This document shows positions 24,226 to 24,379 of a stretch of DNA of 24,379 nucleotides, piece after piece. Each line of letters starts with the position of its first letter. Position 1 is the stretch's first letter. The DNA comes from Rikenellaceae bacterium (GTDB lineage Bacteria; Bacteroidota; Bacteroidia; Bacteroidales; UBA932). Position numbers and translations under genes: made by a program. The DNA lies in assembly GCA_003513895.1 (NCBI GenBank), contig DOSU01000101.1, positions 16,866 to 41,244 of the forward strand. Direction: 5' to 3'. The notes under the pieces are model-generated. The model was not told the DNA's origin. It searched no databases and saw only the letters and a list, made by a program, of their open reading frames with translations.

Positions 24226-24236
24226 GTTCATTGAAA
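24226..24236 (+). promoter_or_regulatory. boxA-like antitermination element in the rRNA leader
   Basis: GTTCATTGAAA resembles the GTTCTTTGA-type sequence I recall from Bacteroidota rRNA leaders, where Nus factors load to prevent early termination. It lies 10 bases after the terminator-like hairpin. The rest of the leader to 24353 contains a small hairpin (AGTAC 24249-24253 with GTACT 24265-24269) and otherwise AT-rich sequence. I see no gene in 24041-24353. Confidence 0.35.
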
Positions 24237-24353
24237 TTTTGGAAGACAAGTACGAAAATACGTAGTACTATTTAAGAGTAGAGCGTTAATTTCTTTTGAG
24301 GAATTGATAACAATAAAGAGTAACAGGAAAAGCTAAACATTTTAAAAATTTTT

Positions 24354-24379
24354 ACAATGAAGAGTTTGATCCTGGCTCA
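24354..24379 (+). rRNA. 16S ribosomal RNA, first 26 bases only
   Basis: The universal 16S 5' sequence AGAGTTTGATCCTGGCTCA is present at 24361-24379, corresponding to E. coli positions 8-26, so the mature 5' end is near 24354. The preceding TACAATGA fits Bacteroidales 16S genes. The gene runs off the window on the plus strand. Confidence 0.95.

Noticed and set aside
1..24379. Search for CRISPR arrays, insertion sequences, toxin-antitoxin pairs, phage genes, restriction systems, retrons or tRNAs
   Set aside because: No tandem repeats with spacers, no transposase or integrase, no reverse transcriptase, and no cloverleaf were seen; all recognisable genes are core metabolic or housekeeping families.

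Overview
The window is an ordinary core-genome stretch of a Bacteroidota bacterium, most likely of the order Bacteroidales. Four things point there. The promoters match the Bacteroidota -7 box TAnnTTTG, with a -33 TTTG visible only at the rRNA and rpoD promoters. The primary sigma factor is the short, roughly 286-residue form. There are no clear Shine-Dalgarno sequences. The last 26 bases are the start of a 16S rRNA of the Bacteroidales type. The DNA is AT-rich and evenly so. I see no insertion sequence, prophage, CRISPR array, tRNA or other sign of an accessory island.

Layout, left to right. (1) 2-1927, plus strand: a 5'-truncated phosphate butyryltransferase and butyrate kinase, closed by a hairpin terminator. 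(2) 1976-3076, minus: an orphan lipoprotein of the vitamin B12/siderophore-binding type, divergent from a BaiN/YhiN-type flavoprotein (3124-4401, plus). (3) 4390-6323, minus: dnaN followed by a DEDDh exonuclease with an extra C-terminal domain. (4) 6407-10885, plus: HtrA/Deg protease, primary sigma factor RpoD, and an M3-family peptidyl-dipeptidase lipoprotein, closed by a terminator. (5) 11047-16381, plus: AGCS amino-acid symporter, argS, a YgiQ-type radical SAM protein, and a small protein with an acidic tail, closed by a terminator. (6) 16448-20357, plus: ClC channel/transporter with CBS domains, then Tex. (7) 20354-24040, minus: a compact five-gene run, in transcription order zinc-ribbon/TM2 protein, DUF2752 membrane protein, Dpm1-like glycosyltransferase, dihydroorotase-family amidohydrolase, EamA transporter. 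(8) 24041-24379: promoter, leader and first bases of a ribosomal RNA operon on the plus strand.

The genes cover energy metabolism (ATP from butyryl-CoA), replication (sliding clamp and exonuclease), transcription (RpoD, Tex), translation (ArgS, rRNA), envelope proteolysis and transport. Several short intergenic regions hold good regulatory signals. The RpoD encoded here should be the factor that reads the TAnnTTTG boxes seen throughout.

I found no convincing new multi-gene system. The observations most worth checking are regulatory: a terminator-like hairpin just after the predicted rRNA start site; two inverted repeats that sit where the -33 element should be; and two genes whose start codon lies so close to the -7 box that the mRNA would be leaderless. 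The zinc-ribbon/TM2 plus DUF2752 pair and the acidic protein are the least understood genes.
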